Part shown: positions 1 through 9,400 of the stretch, piece by piece
Layout of the letters: the number at the start of each line of letters is the position of its first letter
Position numbering within the stretch: position 1 is the stretch's first letter
Translations under genes and position numbers: made by a program
NCBI RefSeq assembly: GCF_014640555.1
Contig: NZ_BMHE01000007.1
Span: 62,001 to 126,000 of the forward strand
Length of the DNA: 64,000 nt
DNA from: Paenibacillus marchantiophytorum
GTDB lineage: Bacteria; Bacillota; Bacilli; Paenibacillales; NBRC-103111
Direction: 5' to 3'
Notes under the pieces: generated by a model
Database searches by the model: none
Told to the model about the DNA's origin: nothing
Seen by the model: only the letters and a program-made list of their open reading frames with translations

Positions 1-64
1 TCCGGATTAAGAATACTTAAGAATACGATTGGTTGTTGTCTCCTCTCATCATCGCTGAAAAGAC

Positions 65-1072
65 ATGACCGCTCAATCTCCAAATGGAGCATTTTCTATA
101 CCAAATGTGCCATTACAATGGTATGATGATAAGAACCATTTGAACCCTAGGGAGGGATTTGCTGTGGAGGATTTATATCGGTTTCCCAACATCATACATA
201 CCCTGCAAGTCGTAGGCTGCCATTTTGGACGCAAGCCCCCGGGATGGGAATATCCGCGGCATCATCATCATTTATTTGAACTGCTTTACTGCCAAGAGGG
301 GCAAGTTACGCATGACATTAATCGTGAAGCTGTAACGATGAAGACAGGTGACTGGTTGCTGATCAAGTCCGGGGTCCGTCATCAATCTTCTAATTCGTCT
401 GCGCTCGATTATGGCTATTTCAATGTGCATTTTGATCTCGACGATACGGAAATTCGCAGTCTGCTGGCAGCAACACCTTATCGTTATATTCCACAAAAGG
501 CAGCCGCTGAGAGCAAACTCTTGCATTATGTAAAAGAGCTGGAATCTGTCATGCATAGGAATCTCGCCAATGCCGAAGAAGCCCAGCTTCACTTACGCTT
601 TGAGGATAAACTGCTGCTGCAATCTTACCTATTACTCATCATTCATGATGTGCTTGATCTAATACGGGGGCATGCTGCCTCATACAAACAAAAAAAAACA
701 GCAGTGTCGGATAAAGATGCCTCTTTATTCGCCGCTGATGTCGCGCATGCAATTGAAGAAAAGCTATCAAGTGGGCTTTGTGAGGAAGCGACCGTCGCCG
801 GGATCGCCAAAGAGCTGAATTTGAGCCGCAGCCAGTGTACCAAGCTATTCGCCAAAGTGTATGGCCTGTCGCCGCGTCAGTACGTGAGCCAACAAAAGCT
901 GAAACTAGCCAAAGAACTGCTGGTCACAACCCATTTGCCCATGACAGATATCGCCGACAAGCTTGGCTTCCAATCAGCCAGCCACTTCTCACGGCAATTC
1001 CGCCGCTGGACCGGTCAATCGCCAAGCGAATTCAAGCCCAAACACCAGGTCGCTCAGCAGCCGCTATCCTAA
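65..1072 (+). CDS. AraC-family transcriptional regulator with cupin sensor domain
   Basis: 335-residue DNA-binding regulator. The N-terminal part (about residues 60-130) has a His-rich cupin-like patch (HHHHLFELLYCQEG), typical of the sugar- or effector-sensing arm of AraC proteins. The C-terminal 95 residues carry the double helix-turn-helix: first helix pair around VAGIAKELNLSRSQCTKLF, second around MTDIADKLGFQSASHFSRQF, followed by the family signature RRWTGQSPSEFK. The 5' end is uncertain. The ATG at 65 has a weak ribosome site, whereas an in-frame GTG at 164 sits 8 bases after AGGGAGG and would give a 302-residue protein that still contains the whole cupin. It is convergent with the DeoR-type gene, the two stop codons being nearly adjacent. 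The target genes cannot be told from the sequence. Confidence 0.88.
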   Translation: MTAQSPNGAFSIPNVPLQWYDDKNHLNPREGFAVEDLYRFPNIIHTLQVVGCHFGRKPPGWEYPRHHHHLFELLYCQEGQVTHDINREAVTMKTGDWLLIKSGVRHQSSNSSALDYGYFNVHFDLDDTEIRSLLAATPYRYIPQKAAAESKLLHYVKELESVMHRNLANAEEAQLHLRFEDKLLLQSYLLLIIHDVLDLIRGHAASYKQKKTAVSDKDASLFAADVAHAIEEKLSSGLCEEATVAGIAKELNLSRSQCTKLFAKVYGLSPRQYVSQQKLKLAKELLVTTHLPMTDIADKLGFQSASHFSRQFRRWTGQSPSEFKPKHQVAQQPLS

Positions 1073-1073
1073 A

Positions 1074-1844
1074 TCAGTCACTGATCAGAACTTCAATGCC
1101 GAGTGTCTCAATCGCATCGATCCATTCTTTGGAACAGCCGGAATCGGTTATCACCATCGATATTTCTTCGAGTTTCGACACGCGGGCAAACGTAGACATC
1201 CCGAATTTGGTATGATCCGTTACCAGAATGGACTCCTCAGCTCGCTGTATCATTTTGCGCGAAACAAGGGCTTCCGCCAGGTGAAAGTCGGTTATGCCGT
1301 CAGTGAGTGAGATACCTCCAACGGAGATAAACGCCTTGTTTACTTTGAACTGGTCCAGCATTTGATCCGTAAGAGAGCCTGCAGCTGCTTGAAACTCCAT
1401 ATTGACTTCCCCGCCTACGAAGATGATTCTTCCACGGAACGTTTCCATGGCCAGATTGAGAATCGGGACCGAATGAGTAATCAACGTAATATTCGTACGA
1501 TCCTTCAAATAAGGCATAATCTCAATCGTCGTCGTGCCGTTATCCATCATGATCGTTTCGCCATCCCGAATTAACGAGGCAGCCAGCTTGCCGATCGCCG
1601 CTTTCTCCGCCTTCATCATTTGGGCCCGCTTCAGAAAAGGCGGCTCCACAAGCTCCAGACGCATCTTAACCGCACCGCCGTAAACCTTGCGAAGCTTTCC
1701 TTCCTTCTCCAATCGGTCCAAATCACGCCGCACTGTTTCCGTAGAAACCGCAAGCATCTCTGAGAGCTGATGCACTTGGACCTTCCCTTCCATCTCCAGC
1801 TGATTCAGGATCGTCATCCTGCGATCTTCATATGTTAATGACAT
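1074..1844 (-). CDS. DeoR/GlpR-family transcriptional regulator
   Basis: 256-residue repressor of the DeoR family. The N-terminal winged helix (residues about 6-60) contains the family signature region VSTETVRRDLDRLEKEGKL. The C-terminal DeoRC sensor domain (about 75-235) binds a phosphorylated sugar or related metabolite in known members; it includes DNGTTTIEIM and the FISVGGIS/GITDFHLAEA segments. GGAGG lies 8 bases before the ATG. The upstream region has AACAAC-rich sequence also present before the metallophosphoesterase at 2356, so autoregulation and control of that operon are likely (inference). The ligand is unknown. Confidence 0.92.
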   Translation of the reverse strand: MSLTYEDRRMTILNQLEMEGKVQVHQLSEMLAVSTETVRRDLDRLEKEGKLRKVYGGAVKMRLELVEPPFLKRAQMMKAEKAAIGKLAASLIRDGETIMMDNGTTTIEIMPYLKDRTNITLITHSVPILNLAMETFRGRIIFVGGEVNMEFQAAAGSLTDQMLDQFKVNKAFISVGGISLTDGITDFHLAEALVSRKMIQRAEESILVTDHTKFGMSTFARVSKLEEISMVITDSGCSKEWIDAIETLGIEVLISD

Positions 1845-1887
1845 TTGGGCCTTCCTCCATGACCGATAGTTTGTATATGGTGTTGTT

Positions 1888-1898
1888 TCTTGTTGTTT
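1888..1898 (-). promoter_or_regulatory. Candidate DeoR-type operator upstream of its own gene
   Basis: Read on the minus strand this is AAACAACAAGA, followed by another AAACAAC a few bases on. The identical 11-mer occurs at 2291-2301 before the metallophosphoesterase gene. DeoR-family proteins commonly bind short A/C- or T/G-rich direct repeats. Assignment to this regulator is inference from the shared motif and position. Confidence 0.45.
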
Positions 1899-2290
1899 TA
1901 ATCAGTGTAGGGGTAGGTGTTGCGTGTGTCAACTGGGACCAATCACTACCTTAGTGTGTCAGATCAAACTCATATATGCACATTAGCAATACCTAATATG
2001 CCATTTTTGAATTTTACTCCTGAATAAACCTTTCGTACAATAAAATAAAGCCATTCTTCCAGGTTTATCAAACCGTCTGATCGGAGTGATCCAGAAAAAG
2101 TATGCTTTGAAACACAAGAAAGTAGATTAGTTCAAAATGGAAACGAAGACACCGTTATAAAGTAGAAATCTGAATAAAAACCTCGAACTCGCTGTAAGAT
2201 GAGATCGAGGTTTTTGTATTTGCCTATCACGTACATGCTGCACAAAATTTGCATTGACAGTTCAACTGAAATGGATATACAATTGTCAAC
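1899..2290. other. Intergenic region, no gene recognised
   Basis: About 390 bases with stop codons in all frames at short intervals and no recognisable protein. It contains a hairpin at 2176-2215 and leads into the promoter/operator region of the metallophosphoesterase. Short AT-rich ORFs here have no Shine-Dalgarno site or family resemblance. Confidence 0.6.
2176..2215 (+). terminator. Hairpin with T-run, probable terminator
   Basis: AAAAACCTCGA pairs perfectly with TCGAGGTTTTT across an 18-base loop. The 3' arm ends in five Ts, so it could end transcription in either direction. There is no gene directly upstream on the plus strand, so it may belong to a lost gene or a short leader RNA. Confidence 0.5.
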
Positions 2291-2340
2291 AAACAACAAG
2301 ATATTATCACAAAACCACATAACGACAACAAAACAACAAA
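2291..2340 (+). promoter_or_regulatory. AACAACAA repeats, candidate DeoR operator of the phosphoesterase operon
   Basis: Contains AAACAACAAGA (2291-2301), identical to the motif upstream of the DeoR-type gene, then further ACAACAAAACAACAA just before the ribosome site (TAGGGGG) of the metallophosphoesterase. Repeated CAACAA units in both promoters suggest a common repressor. Not tested. Confidence 0.45.
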
Positions 2341-2355
2341 TAGGGGGCTATTCGC

Positions 2356-3306
2356 GTGCAGCATCCGCTTACTTTTCGGAAAGATCACACGTTTACCATT
2401 ACACAATTTACTGATGTACATTGGAAAGATGGTGGAACAGAAGACCAGCTTACCAAACGGCTTATGGAAGATGTGCTTGATGCCGAGCGCCCTGATCTTG
2501 TCGTATTTACTGGCGACGTCATTTATACCGGCTATGTCACACCAGGCGAACCTCTATGCGAGCAGCCTTTAGAAGCATTCCGCGATGCCGTTCAGGTTGC
2601 TGAAACCCGAGGCATTCCTTGGGCTGTGGTATTCGGCAACCACGATACCGAGACCCTTATCACAAGGACTGAGCTCATGGATACCGTTCTTCAACAACCG
2701 CATACGGTTGCACAGCGCGGTCCGGAAGAAATCAACGGTGTTGGGAACTATCAATTAACGATCACTGATTCAGAGGGATTGGCAGCTGCTGCCTTGTACT
2801 TTTTCGATTCTGGGAATGTCTCATCGCTCCCTCACATCAAAGGCTATGATTGGATTCGCCGCGATCAAATCGACTGGTATACCAAGCAGTCTTGGCAACT
2901 CACGTCCAGCAACAACGAGCAGCCTTTGCCTGCGCTTGCCTTCTTCCATATCCCGCTTCCGGAATATCAGGAAGTTTGGAACCGCGCCACTTGTTATGGC
3001 AACAAGTTCGAGAATGTTTGCTGCGCTCCCGTGAATTCCGGATTGTTCACAGCCATGGTCGAAATGGGCGATGTCATGGGAACATTCTGCGGTCACGATC
3101 ACATCAATGATTATTGGGGCGAGCTGCATGGGATCCGTCTCAGTTACGGAAGAGCAACAGGCTACAGTACCTATGGGCAAGAAGGCTTCCCGCGAGGCGC
3201 CAGAATGATTCGTCTTCACCAAGGCGAGCGTTCTTTCGAAACATGGCTGCGACTGGCTGACGGCAAGGTGATCCGCAATCAACCAGAACACAATCCTACC
3301 GTATAA
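2356..3306 (+). CDS. Metallophosphoesterase (calcineurin-like, Icc/Dcr2 type)
   Basis: 316-residue two-metal phosphoesterase. All family blocks are present in order: TDVHWKD (D-x-H metal ligands), VVFTGDV (GD), VFGNHDTE (GNHD), FFHIPL (His) and FCGHDHINDYWG (GHDH). There is no signal peptide, so it is likely cytoplasmic. The start is the GTG after TAGGGGG at normal spacing. The permease at 3333 follows 26 bases later, so the two form an operon, probably under the DeoR-type regulator because both promoters share AAACAACAAGA. The substrate (a phosphodiester or phosphomonoester) cannot be read from the sequence. Confidence 0.9.
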   Translation: MQHPLTFRKDHTFTITQFTDVHWKDGGTEDQLTKRLMEDVLDAERPDLVVFTGDVIYTGYVTPGEPLCEQPLEAFRDAVQVAETRGIPWAVVFGNHDTETLITRTELMDTVLQQPHTVAQRGPEEINGVGNYQLTITDSEGLAAAALYFFDSGNVSSLPHIKGYDWIRRDQIDWYTKQSWQLTSSNNEQPLPALAFFHIPLPEYQEVWNRATCYGNKFENVCCAPVNSGLFTAMVEMGDVMGTFCGHDHINDYWGELHGIRLSYGRATGYSTYGQEGFPRGARMIRLHQGERSFETWLRLADGKVIRNQPEHNPTV

Positions 3307-3332
3307 GTTCACCTAGATCTGGAGATGATCAT

Positions 3333-4184
3333 TTGTTTGTTGTTTCACTTTCACTTGTCGTAGCTTCTGGTCTTACACATGCGATTTGGAGTTTATTCAC
3401 CAAAAGAAGCCGGAATAAAAGCGTCTTCCTCTGGGCCATTGTGATGGTAACGACTGTCGGTCTTTTTCCTTATCTAGTCAGAGAACTGTGGATTACTCCT
3501 TTATCCTTGCAAGCCTATGGACTATTACTTTTATCAGCTTGTTTACAGAGCATCTACGCCCTATTGTTGGCCAAAACCTACAATATGGGCGATCTCTCCC
3601 AGGTGTACCCGATCATGCGAGGCACGAGCACCCTCTTCATACCTATAGTCAGTGTCCTCTTCCTTCGTGAAACCTTATCTGTCTATGGTTGGATGGGTCT
3701 GCTCTGTATGGTCATTGGTTTCCTGTGGCTTAGCGGCATTATTGGCCGCAAACAGACGTCCGCGGGAACGGTCAAACCTTTTCTTATGGCCCTTTGTGTC
3801 GGCTTATGCACGACTTGCTACGTTTTTGTAGATCGCCTTAATCTACAGCATGTCTCAGCAATCACCCTGCTCGAAGTAACGAATATAGGGTTCATGGCGG
3901 GCTTGACGCCGATCGTTCTCCGTTCCAAGCAGATTGGAATCGAATGGAAAATGAATGCCAAAATCATTCTCCTAGGCGCAATCCTCAACCCTGGATCTTA
4001 TTTGTTATTCCTGTTCGCAATGACATACGCCCCGGTCGCTCATATTTCGCCAATTCGTGAAATTGGCACCGTCTTTGCTACCATACTCGGCATCGTTGTA
4101 CTCAAAGAGAGACAAGGCAAACTTCGAATCATATGCTCAATTTTCATCTTAATCGGAATTCTGATCATTAGTTTCTTTGGTTAA
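3333..4184 (+). CDS. EamA/DMT-family transporter
   Basis: 283-residue membrane protein with about ten hydrophobic segments arranged as two five-helix halves, the pattern of the drug/metabolite transporter superfamily. The second half ends in HISPIREIGTVFATILGIVVLKE, the usual EamA C-terminal region with a conserved acidic residue after the long helix. It starts at TTG after GGAG and is the second gene of the operon with the metallophosphoesterase. It may import or export a substrate or product of that enzyme; the cargo is unknown. Confidence 0.88.
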   Translation: MFVVSLSLVVASGLTHAIWSLFTKRSRNKSVFLWAIVMVTTVGLFPYLVRELWITPLSLQAYGLLLLSACLQSIYALLLAKTYNMGDLSQVYPIMRGTSTLFIPIVSVLFLRETLSVYGWMGLLCMVIGFLWLSGIIGRKQTSAGTVKPFLMALCVGLCTTCYVFVDRLNLQHVSAITLLEVTNIGFMAGLTPIVLRSKQIGIEWKMNAKIILLGAILNPGSYLLFLFAMTYAPVAHISPIREIGTVFATILGIVVLKERQGKLRIICSIFILIGILIISFFG

Positions 4185-4239
4185 GTCGCGGCTTTATTCG
4201 TTCACCTGTTGACTTTATCTTCTAATCACCTTATTATGA

Positions 4240-4257
4240 TGTCAGTGAGTACTGACA
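4240..4257. promoter_or_regulatory. Palindromic TetR-type operator, copy 1
   Basis: TGTCAGTGAGTACTGACA: 7-bp perfect inverted arms (TGTCAGT/ACTGACA) around 4 bases, 21 bases before the TetR-type start codon. Sixteen of the 18 outer and central bases recur at 4884-4901 before the efflux gene, so it is probably the autoregulatory site. Confidence 0.8.
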
Positions 4258-4278
4258 TTGATTCGGAAGAGGGATACC

Positions 4279-4866
4279 ATGGACACCAGCAAGCTGGGAA
4301 GCAGCGATAGACTTCTTTTAGCGGCGCTCAATCTGATTTCGGAAAGAGGCTATAATGGGGTAACGACGATGGAAATCGCCAAAGCAGCAGGGCTTAGCGA
4401 GAAGACATTGTTTCGTCAATTCGGCAGTAAGCAGAAGCTTCTTGAGGCTGCTTTTGACCGCTATCATTATGCGGAAGAGATGAAAAAGCTATTTAATGAG
4501 AAGCTCGTATGGAAGCTGGAAGCGGATCTGCTTCTGGTCAGCCGAACCTATCATGAGATCATGAATCGCAACCGCAAAATCTTCCAGATCAGCCTCAAAG
4601 ACGAAGGCCAGCTGCCCGGATTCCGCGAACGTACGCATAAGCATCCCCATCAATTGTTGGAAATCTTAACGAATTACTTCATCACCATGTCGGATAAGGG
4701 TAAAATGATTGCTGCAAACCCGGAGATGCAGGCCTTCTCTTTTATGATGATGAATTACGGGGCGTTCCAGAATGATCTCGACAGTCATAAAAATTATCCC
4801 AGCATTTCGCTGGAGCCTTTTATCCAAGAAAGTATAAAGATTTTCGCTAGGGCCTTACGTCCCTAG
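4279..4866 (+). CDS. TetR/AcrR-family transcriptional repressor
   Basis: 195-residue repressor. The N-terminal helix-turn-helix (residues about 8-55) reads ERGYNGVTTMEIAKAAGLSE then KTLFRQFGSKQKLLEAAF, a standard TetR_N domain; the remainder is the helical ligand-binding and dimer domain. The ATG at 4279 is preferred over an upstream TTG at 4258 because GAAGAGGG lies at correct spacing before it and the TTG overlaps the operator. It is followed by an MFS efflux gene with a matching operator, so the pair is a classic repressor/efflux module. The inducing drug is unknown. Confidence 0.92.
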   Translation: MDTSKLGSSDRLLLAALNLISERGYNGVTTMEIAKAAGLSEKTLFRQFGSKQKLLEAAFDRYHYAEEMKKLFNEKLVWKLEADLLLVSRTYHEIMNRNRKIFQISLKDEGQLPGFRERTHKHPHQLLEILTNYFITMSDKGKMIAANPEMQAFSFMMMNYGAFQNDLDSHKNYPSISLEPFIQESIKIFARALRP

Positions 4867-4883
4867 TTTTTTTAAGGACCAAA

Positions 4884-4901
4884 TGTCAGTCAGTACTGAC
4901 A
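4884..4901. promoter_or_regulatory. Palindromic TetR-type operator, copy 2
   Basis: TGTCAGTCAGTACTGACA, differing from copy 1 only in the centre (CAGT instead of GAGT). It lies between the repressor gene and the efflux gene, 29 bases before the efflux start, so the efflux gene probably has its own repressor-controlled promoter. Confidence 0.8.
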
Positions 4902-4929
4902 GTCAAACCGAAGAAAGAAGTGATTACAG

Positions 4930-6363
4930 ATGACTACTCAAACTGAAGCTCCAACTCAAGCAACACAGCAAAACGCCAATAAATTAATGCGTATTCTGAT
5001 GTTTACCCTCACCATTTCTATGATGAGCGGCATCATGTTTAACATCGTACTCCCAAAAATTAGCCAAGAATTCTCCCTTACGATTGCACAGGTCAGCTGG
5101 CTCTCCTCCGCCTATATTCTTATCTACGCAATTGGCGCAGTCACTTATGGGAAGCTGGCGGATCGCTATAAGTTGAAAAATTTAGTGACTTTGGGGCTGC
5201 TCGTCTTTACCGTTGGTTCTCTCATCGGGCTAACCTCACACACCTTCGCTATGGCACTTGCTGGCAGATGCCTGCAAGCTATCGGGGCCGCGGTTATTCC
5301 CGCGATTGCAATGATTATCCCGTTGCGTTATTTTGCGCCTGAACGTAGAGGAGCAGCACTTGGCATGACCGCGGTAGGCCTTGCATTCGGCAATGCGCTT
5401 GGACCTGTTATCGCCGCTTTAATCGTTAGCATGGTACACTGGCGTTGGTTGTTCGCTGTCCCTGTGCTAGTCTTGGCTACAATCCCCTACTACCGCAAGT
5501 ATTTAGGCAATGAACAAACCAAGTCCACCAGCAAATTTGATTGGATTGGCGGTATTCTTTTGGCAGTCACAATCACCTTAATGCTCCTAAGTGTGACCAA
5601 AGGGATCTGGCTGCTTTTAGGTGGATTAGTCTTCCTAGGTTTATTCATTGCTCGAATTTGCACGGCTGGAGAACCCTTCATTGCGCCGAAACTTTTTCAG
5701 AATAAAAAGTATACACTCGGACTTATTATCTCATTCCTGATCAGCGGAACGTGCTGTTCCCTGTATGTCCTTAGCCCGCTGCTGCTCTCAGATGTTCAGA
5801 AGCTGCCCTCCGTGTGGATTGGCTTCGCCCTGGTCCCTGCTGCCGTTGCATCGGCTGTTTTTGGCCGCAAAGGAGGCCGACTGGCAGACAAGAAAGGCAA
5901 CTCCTTTGTCGTCTATATCGCTTCGAGCTTGCTATTCGCCGGTTTTCTTCTGCTCTCCACTTTTACGGGTGGATCCGCTCTGTTCATTGCGGTCTTCCTG
6001 ATTCTCGGCAACGTTGGGCAATCTTTCATCGTCATCGCGATATCCAATTCTGTTTCGAGAACGCTGCCCCAGGAACAAGTTGGTGTCGGCATGGGCATGC
6101 TGGCGATGGTCAACTTTATCTCGCAAGGGATCGCTATCGGCATTTACAGTAAAATCGTGGATCTTGGATCACAAACCATACCTAGCTGGAATCCGCTGTA
6201 CAACTACTCTTCCGGCTCTATTTTCAGCAATATCTGTTTGGTTCTTGCCGCTTCGCAGATTGTCATCTTTGCCATTTATTATCTGTCATTTGGACGGATG
6301 ACGAAACACAAGCTTGGTGGGCTTATGCCCGAGGCGGAGGCTAGAACTTTATCTAATATTTAG
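4930..6363 (+). CDS. MFS multidrug efflux transporter (DHA2-like)
   Basis: 477-residue polytopic membrane protein with about 14 predicted helices. MFS motif A is visible after helix 2 (YGKLADRYKLKNLV), and motif C, characteristic of drug/proton antiporters, in helix 5 (FGNALGPVIAALI). It is likely a proton-driven exporter in the cytoplasmic membrane. Its partner is the TetR-type repressor directly upstream, with an operator in the gap. A stem-loop (6411-6443) without a clear T-run follows the stop codon. The substrate range cannot be predicted. Confidence 0.9.
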   Translation: MTTQTEAPTQATQQNANKLMRILMFTLTISMMSGIMFNIVLPKISQEFSLTIAQVSWLSSAYILIYAIGAVTYGKLADRYKLKNLVTLGLLVFTVGSLIGLTSHTFAMALAGRCLQAIGAAVIPAIAMIIPLRYFAPERRGAALGMTAVGLAFGNALGPVIAALIVSMVHWRWLFAVPVLVLATIPYYRKYLGNEQTKSTSKFDWIGGILLAVTITLMLLSVTKGIWLLLGGLVFLGLFIARICTAGEPFIAPKLFQNKKYTLGLIISFLISGTCCSLYVLSPLLLSDVQKLPSVWIGFALVPAAVASAVFGRKGGRLADKKGNSFVVYIASSLLFAGFLLLSTFTGGSALFIAVFLILGNVGQSFIVIAISNSVSRTLPQEQVGVGMGMLAMVNFISQGIAIGIYSKIVDLGSQTIPSWNPLYNYSSGSIFSNICLVLAASQIVIFAIYYLSFGRMTKHKLGGLMPEAEARTLSNI

Positions 6364-6410
6364 GATCTATCGACATGATTCGACATGACTTCGACCTATT
6401 ATCCTATAAA

Positions 6411-6443
6411 CTATGAATGGAAGCTTTATCTTACCGTTCATAG
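6411..6443 (+). terminator. Stem-loop after the efflux gene
   Basis: CTATGAATGG pairs with CCGTTCATAG (one G-U pair) over a 13-base loop. No strong T-run follows, so termination is only moderately supported. It lies 26 bases before the next start codon. Confidence 0.4.
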
Positions 6444-6468
6444 CTATTTCATTTACTAGGAGGAAGTC

Positions 6469-9400
6469 ATGGTTCTACATCAGAAAAAGAAGTTCATTAC
6501 CACACTAGTTTTATTATTCACTATCTTCGCTCTCGTTTATCCGTCAAACGGTTATGCTTTTGAAAATGACGATTTAAGCGTTGAGACAGTAAAACCCTCT
6601 TTTAATGAAAGTGATATTGTTCCAGGCAAGGTCATTGTGAAATACAAACAAAAGCAGACAGGATCACTTGGCTTGCAGTCACTTTCTTCAAATCCTGTTT
6701 CGTGGACAACTCTATCATTCAATAATGAGGTATCGGTAGCTACTAAAATAGCCGAACTGGAAAAAGATCCTGACATTGACTATGTAGAGCCTGTTTATAA
6801 AGTAAAACTGATCTCTAGTACTTCCACACTTACTGTTACCGATACCGTTTACTCCGGTGCTGAGGCATACATGCAGCGGTGGGGCAAACTTGCCGCACAT
6901 TTAGATGATACGGGTTCATATACGACCACTTCTCAAAATGAGAAAGTAACCGTTGCTGTTTTGGATACCGGGGTAGATTTGACGCACCCTGATATTAAGA
7001 ACTCTATCGTTTCTGGATACGACTTTATTAACAAAGATGCAGTCGCACAAGACGATAATGGACATGGTACGCATGTATCCGGCATTATCACAGCTCAAGC
7101 AAGTTCTGGAGCAAGCATCGGAATTGCCCCAGGAGTTAAAATTATGCCACTGAAAGTCCTTAATGATAAAGGTGAAGGGGATTCCGCTTTATTAGTTCAA
7201 GCGATCCAATTCGCGATTACTAATCATGCAGACATTATTAATATGAGTCTTAGTGTTAATGGTGATAGCAAAGCTTTGCACGATGTGATTAAACAAGCAC
7301 ACAATCAGCATATATTACTTGTATCTGCAGCTGGTAATGAAAGCAATCACTGGATCAATACAGAACAGGGACAAATGAGTAAGACTCCTTCTACGGACAC
7401 CGTACGTTATGCAAGATATACAGATTATCCAGCCGCGTACGAGGAAGTAGTCAGTGTAGGCGCTATTGCACAACTCCCTGATAAAAGTTACTCTCTTGCG
7501 GATTTCTCTAATGTTGGCAAAGTAGATGTGGTCGCACCGGGTGTTAACATTTACAGTACAGCCTTAGGCGGAAATTATATGTATATGTCGGGTACATCGC
7601 AGGCAACCCCGATTGTTACAGGACTTTCAGCCCTCCTAAAGGCAGCAAACAAGAACTTGGATGAAGAGGATATTAGAACTATTCTTCGAACCTCCAGGAA
7701 TCCGGTTACTTTCCAGCCCTTTAAATTGAATGGAACAAGTACTTCTCTTAAAAACACGATCTATTCGAATAATCAAGTTTCCAACACAATGGCTTTCGGC
7801 GATGGTCTAATTCAAGGTAATCGTGCCTTTCAAGTACCGCGGCTGATCATAAAGCCTAACTTGGAAAATTATCCTGCTAATAAAACTGTTACTTATGATT
7901 TATCCATGGTAGACGTTCATAACTCGGTTGTTGACGCTACGTATGCGGTTGCTCTTAAAGCCAAATTGTATAATGAAACTTCTCCTGATCGAGAACGAGA
8001 TCAAACTTTCGATCTTGGTGCGGCATCATCTGGTCAAACACAACATGGCCTCAAGAAACTTACAGCCAATTTTACTAATAATGATTCGGTCCATCATGTG
8101 TATATTTATGGGGAGTGGGATGAACAAGTTTCTGGCGGATATTCTCATAAACCATCCAATTCACATACACTGATAAGTCTTCCGAATACGCCTAATGTCA
8201 GCTTACAATCAGGAACTTATACTGGGAAACAAACCGTTTCCATTACTTCTCCTTATCAAGAAGGGATGATTTTTCTCCAAGTTCAAGCAAACGGCAAAGT
8301 GTGGGTAGATTCATCTGATTACCGCGGCGGAAAATTACCAATTACCGAAGATACAATCCTAACAGTAACTACTCTGCACAATAACGTATTTAGCGAAGAA
8401 GCCGTCTATCAATACACAATTAAAGCTGCCCAGGTTGGCGGCGGCGGCGGTGGTGGTGGCGGCGGTGGAAGCAGCCAAGCCCCTCCTTCACTAAACAAAG
8501 AGGGAAAAATGACCTATGATTTCAAACCGGCTCCTATTGATTTATTAATTTCACTGAATTCGGAGTCCAAAGTAGTCTCCCTTGATGCGAGCACCAAAGA
8601 AAAAGTGGATATTTTCACGGCAGAATTCAGCGCTAATTTTATGCAGAAAGCTGCCGAACGCAGCAAAACATTTATCATAAAAACGAATAATCTTACGATT
8701 AATTTTCCACCTGATGCACTGCCAGTCAAGAATGGAGACAATGCTATTCTATTCAAATCATCCATTGAAGTCGCGCCATCCCTACCTGCATTTTCAGCGG
8801 CGTCTTCTATCTATGATTTTTCTTTGACTGAAAATGGAGCAAAAATTAATACCTTTAACAAACCGCTCCAAGTTACTTTTTCTTACGACAAAAGCAAAGT
8901 ACAAGATACTCATAACCTTAATGTGTATGTTTACGATGAACCGAAGGGAATCTGGACAAGTATAGGCGGCACGCTAAACGGGGATGGTACAATTACTGCA
9001 TCACTCCCCCATTTCTCCAAATATGCTGTACTGGAAAAAAAGACAACCCTAAAGGATATTCAGGACCATTGGGCTCAAAAGGAGATCGAGGAATTATCCG
9101 GCAAACAGATTATTGATGGTATGGATGACGGATCTTTTAAACCAGATGCGAGCATGACTAGAGCACAATTCGTCACAATCCTTACGAAAGCTTTGAAACT
9201 GCAAAGTTCTGCCGGCGATTCCAATTTTGACGATATATCCAACGATTCTTGGTATAAGAATGCGGTTTATGCCGCCTACCAAGCCAATATCGTAAGCGGT
9301 TTGAATGAGCATACTTTCTCCCCCGAAACTAATATTACGCGGGAGCAAATGGCTGTCATTATGGTAAATGCTTACTTGCACGCCACTGGCAAGAAGCTCG

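Noticed and set aside
2032..2170. Possible transposase remnant
   Set aside because: A short frame suggests nothing specific, stops are frequent and no inverted repeats were found.
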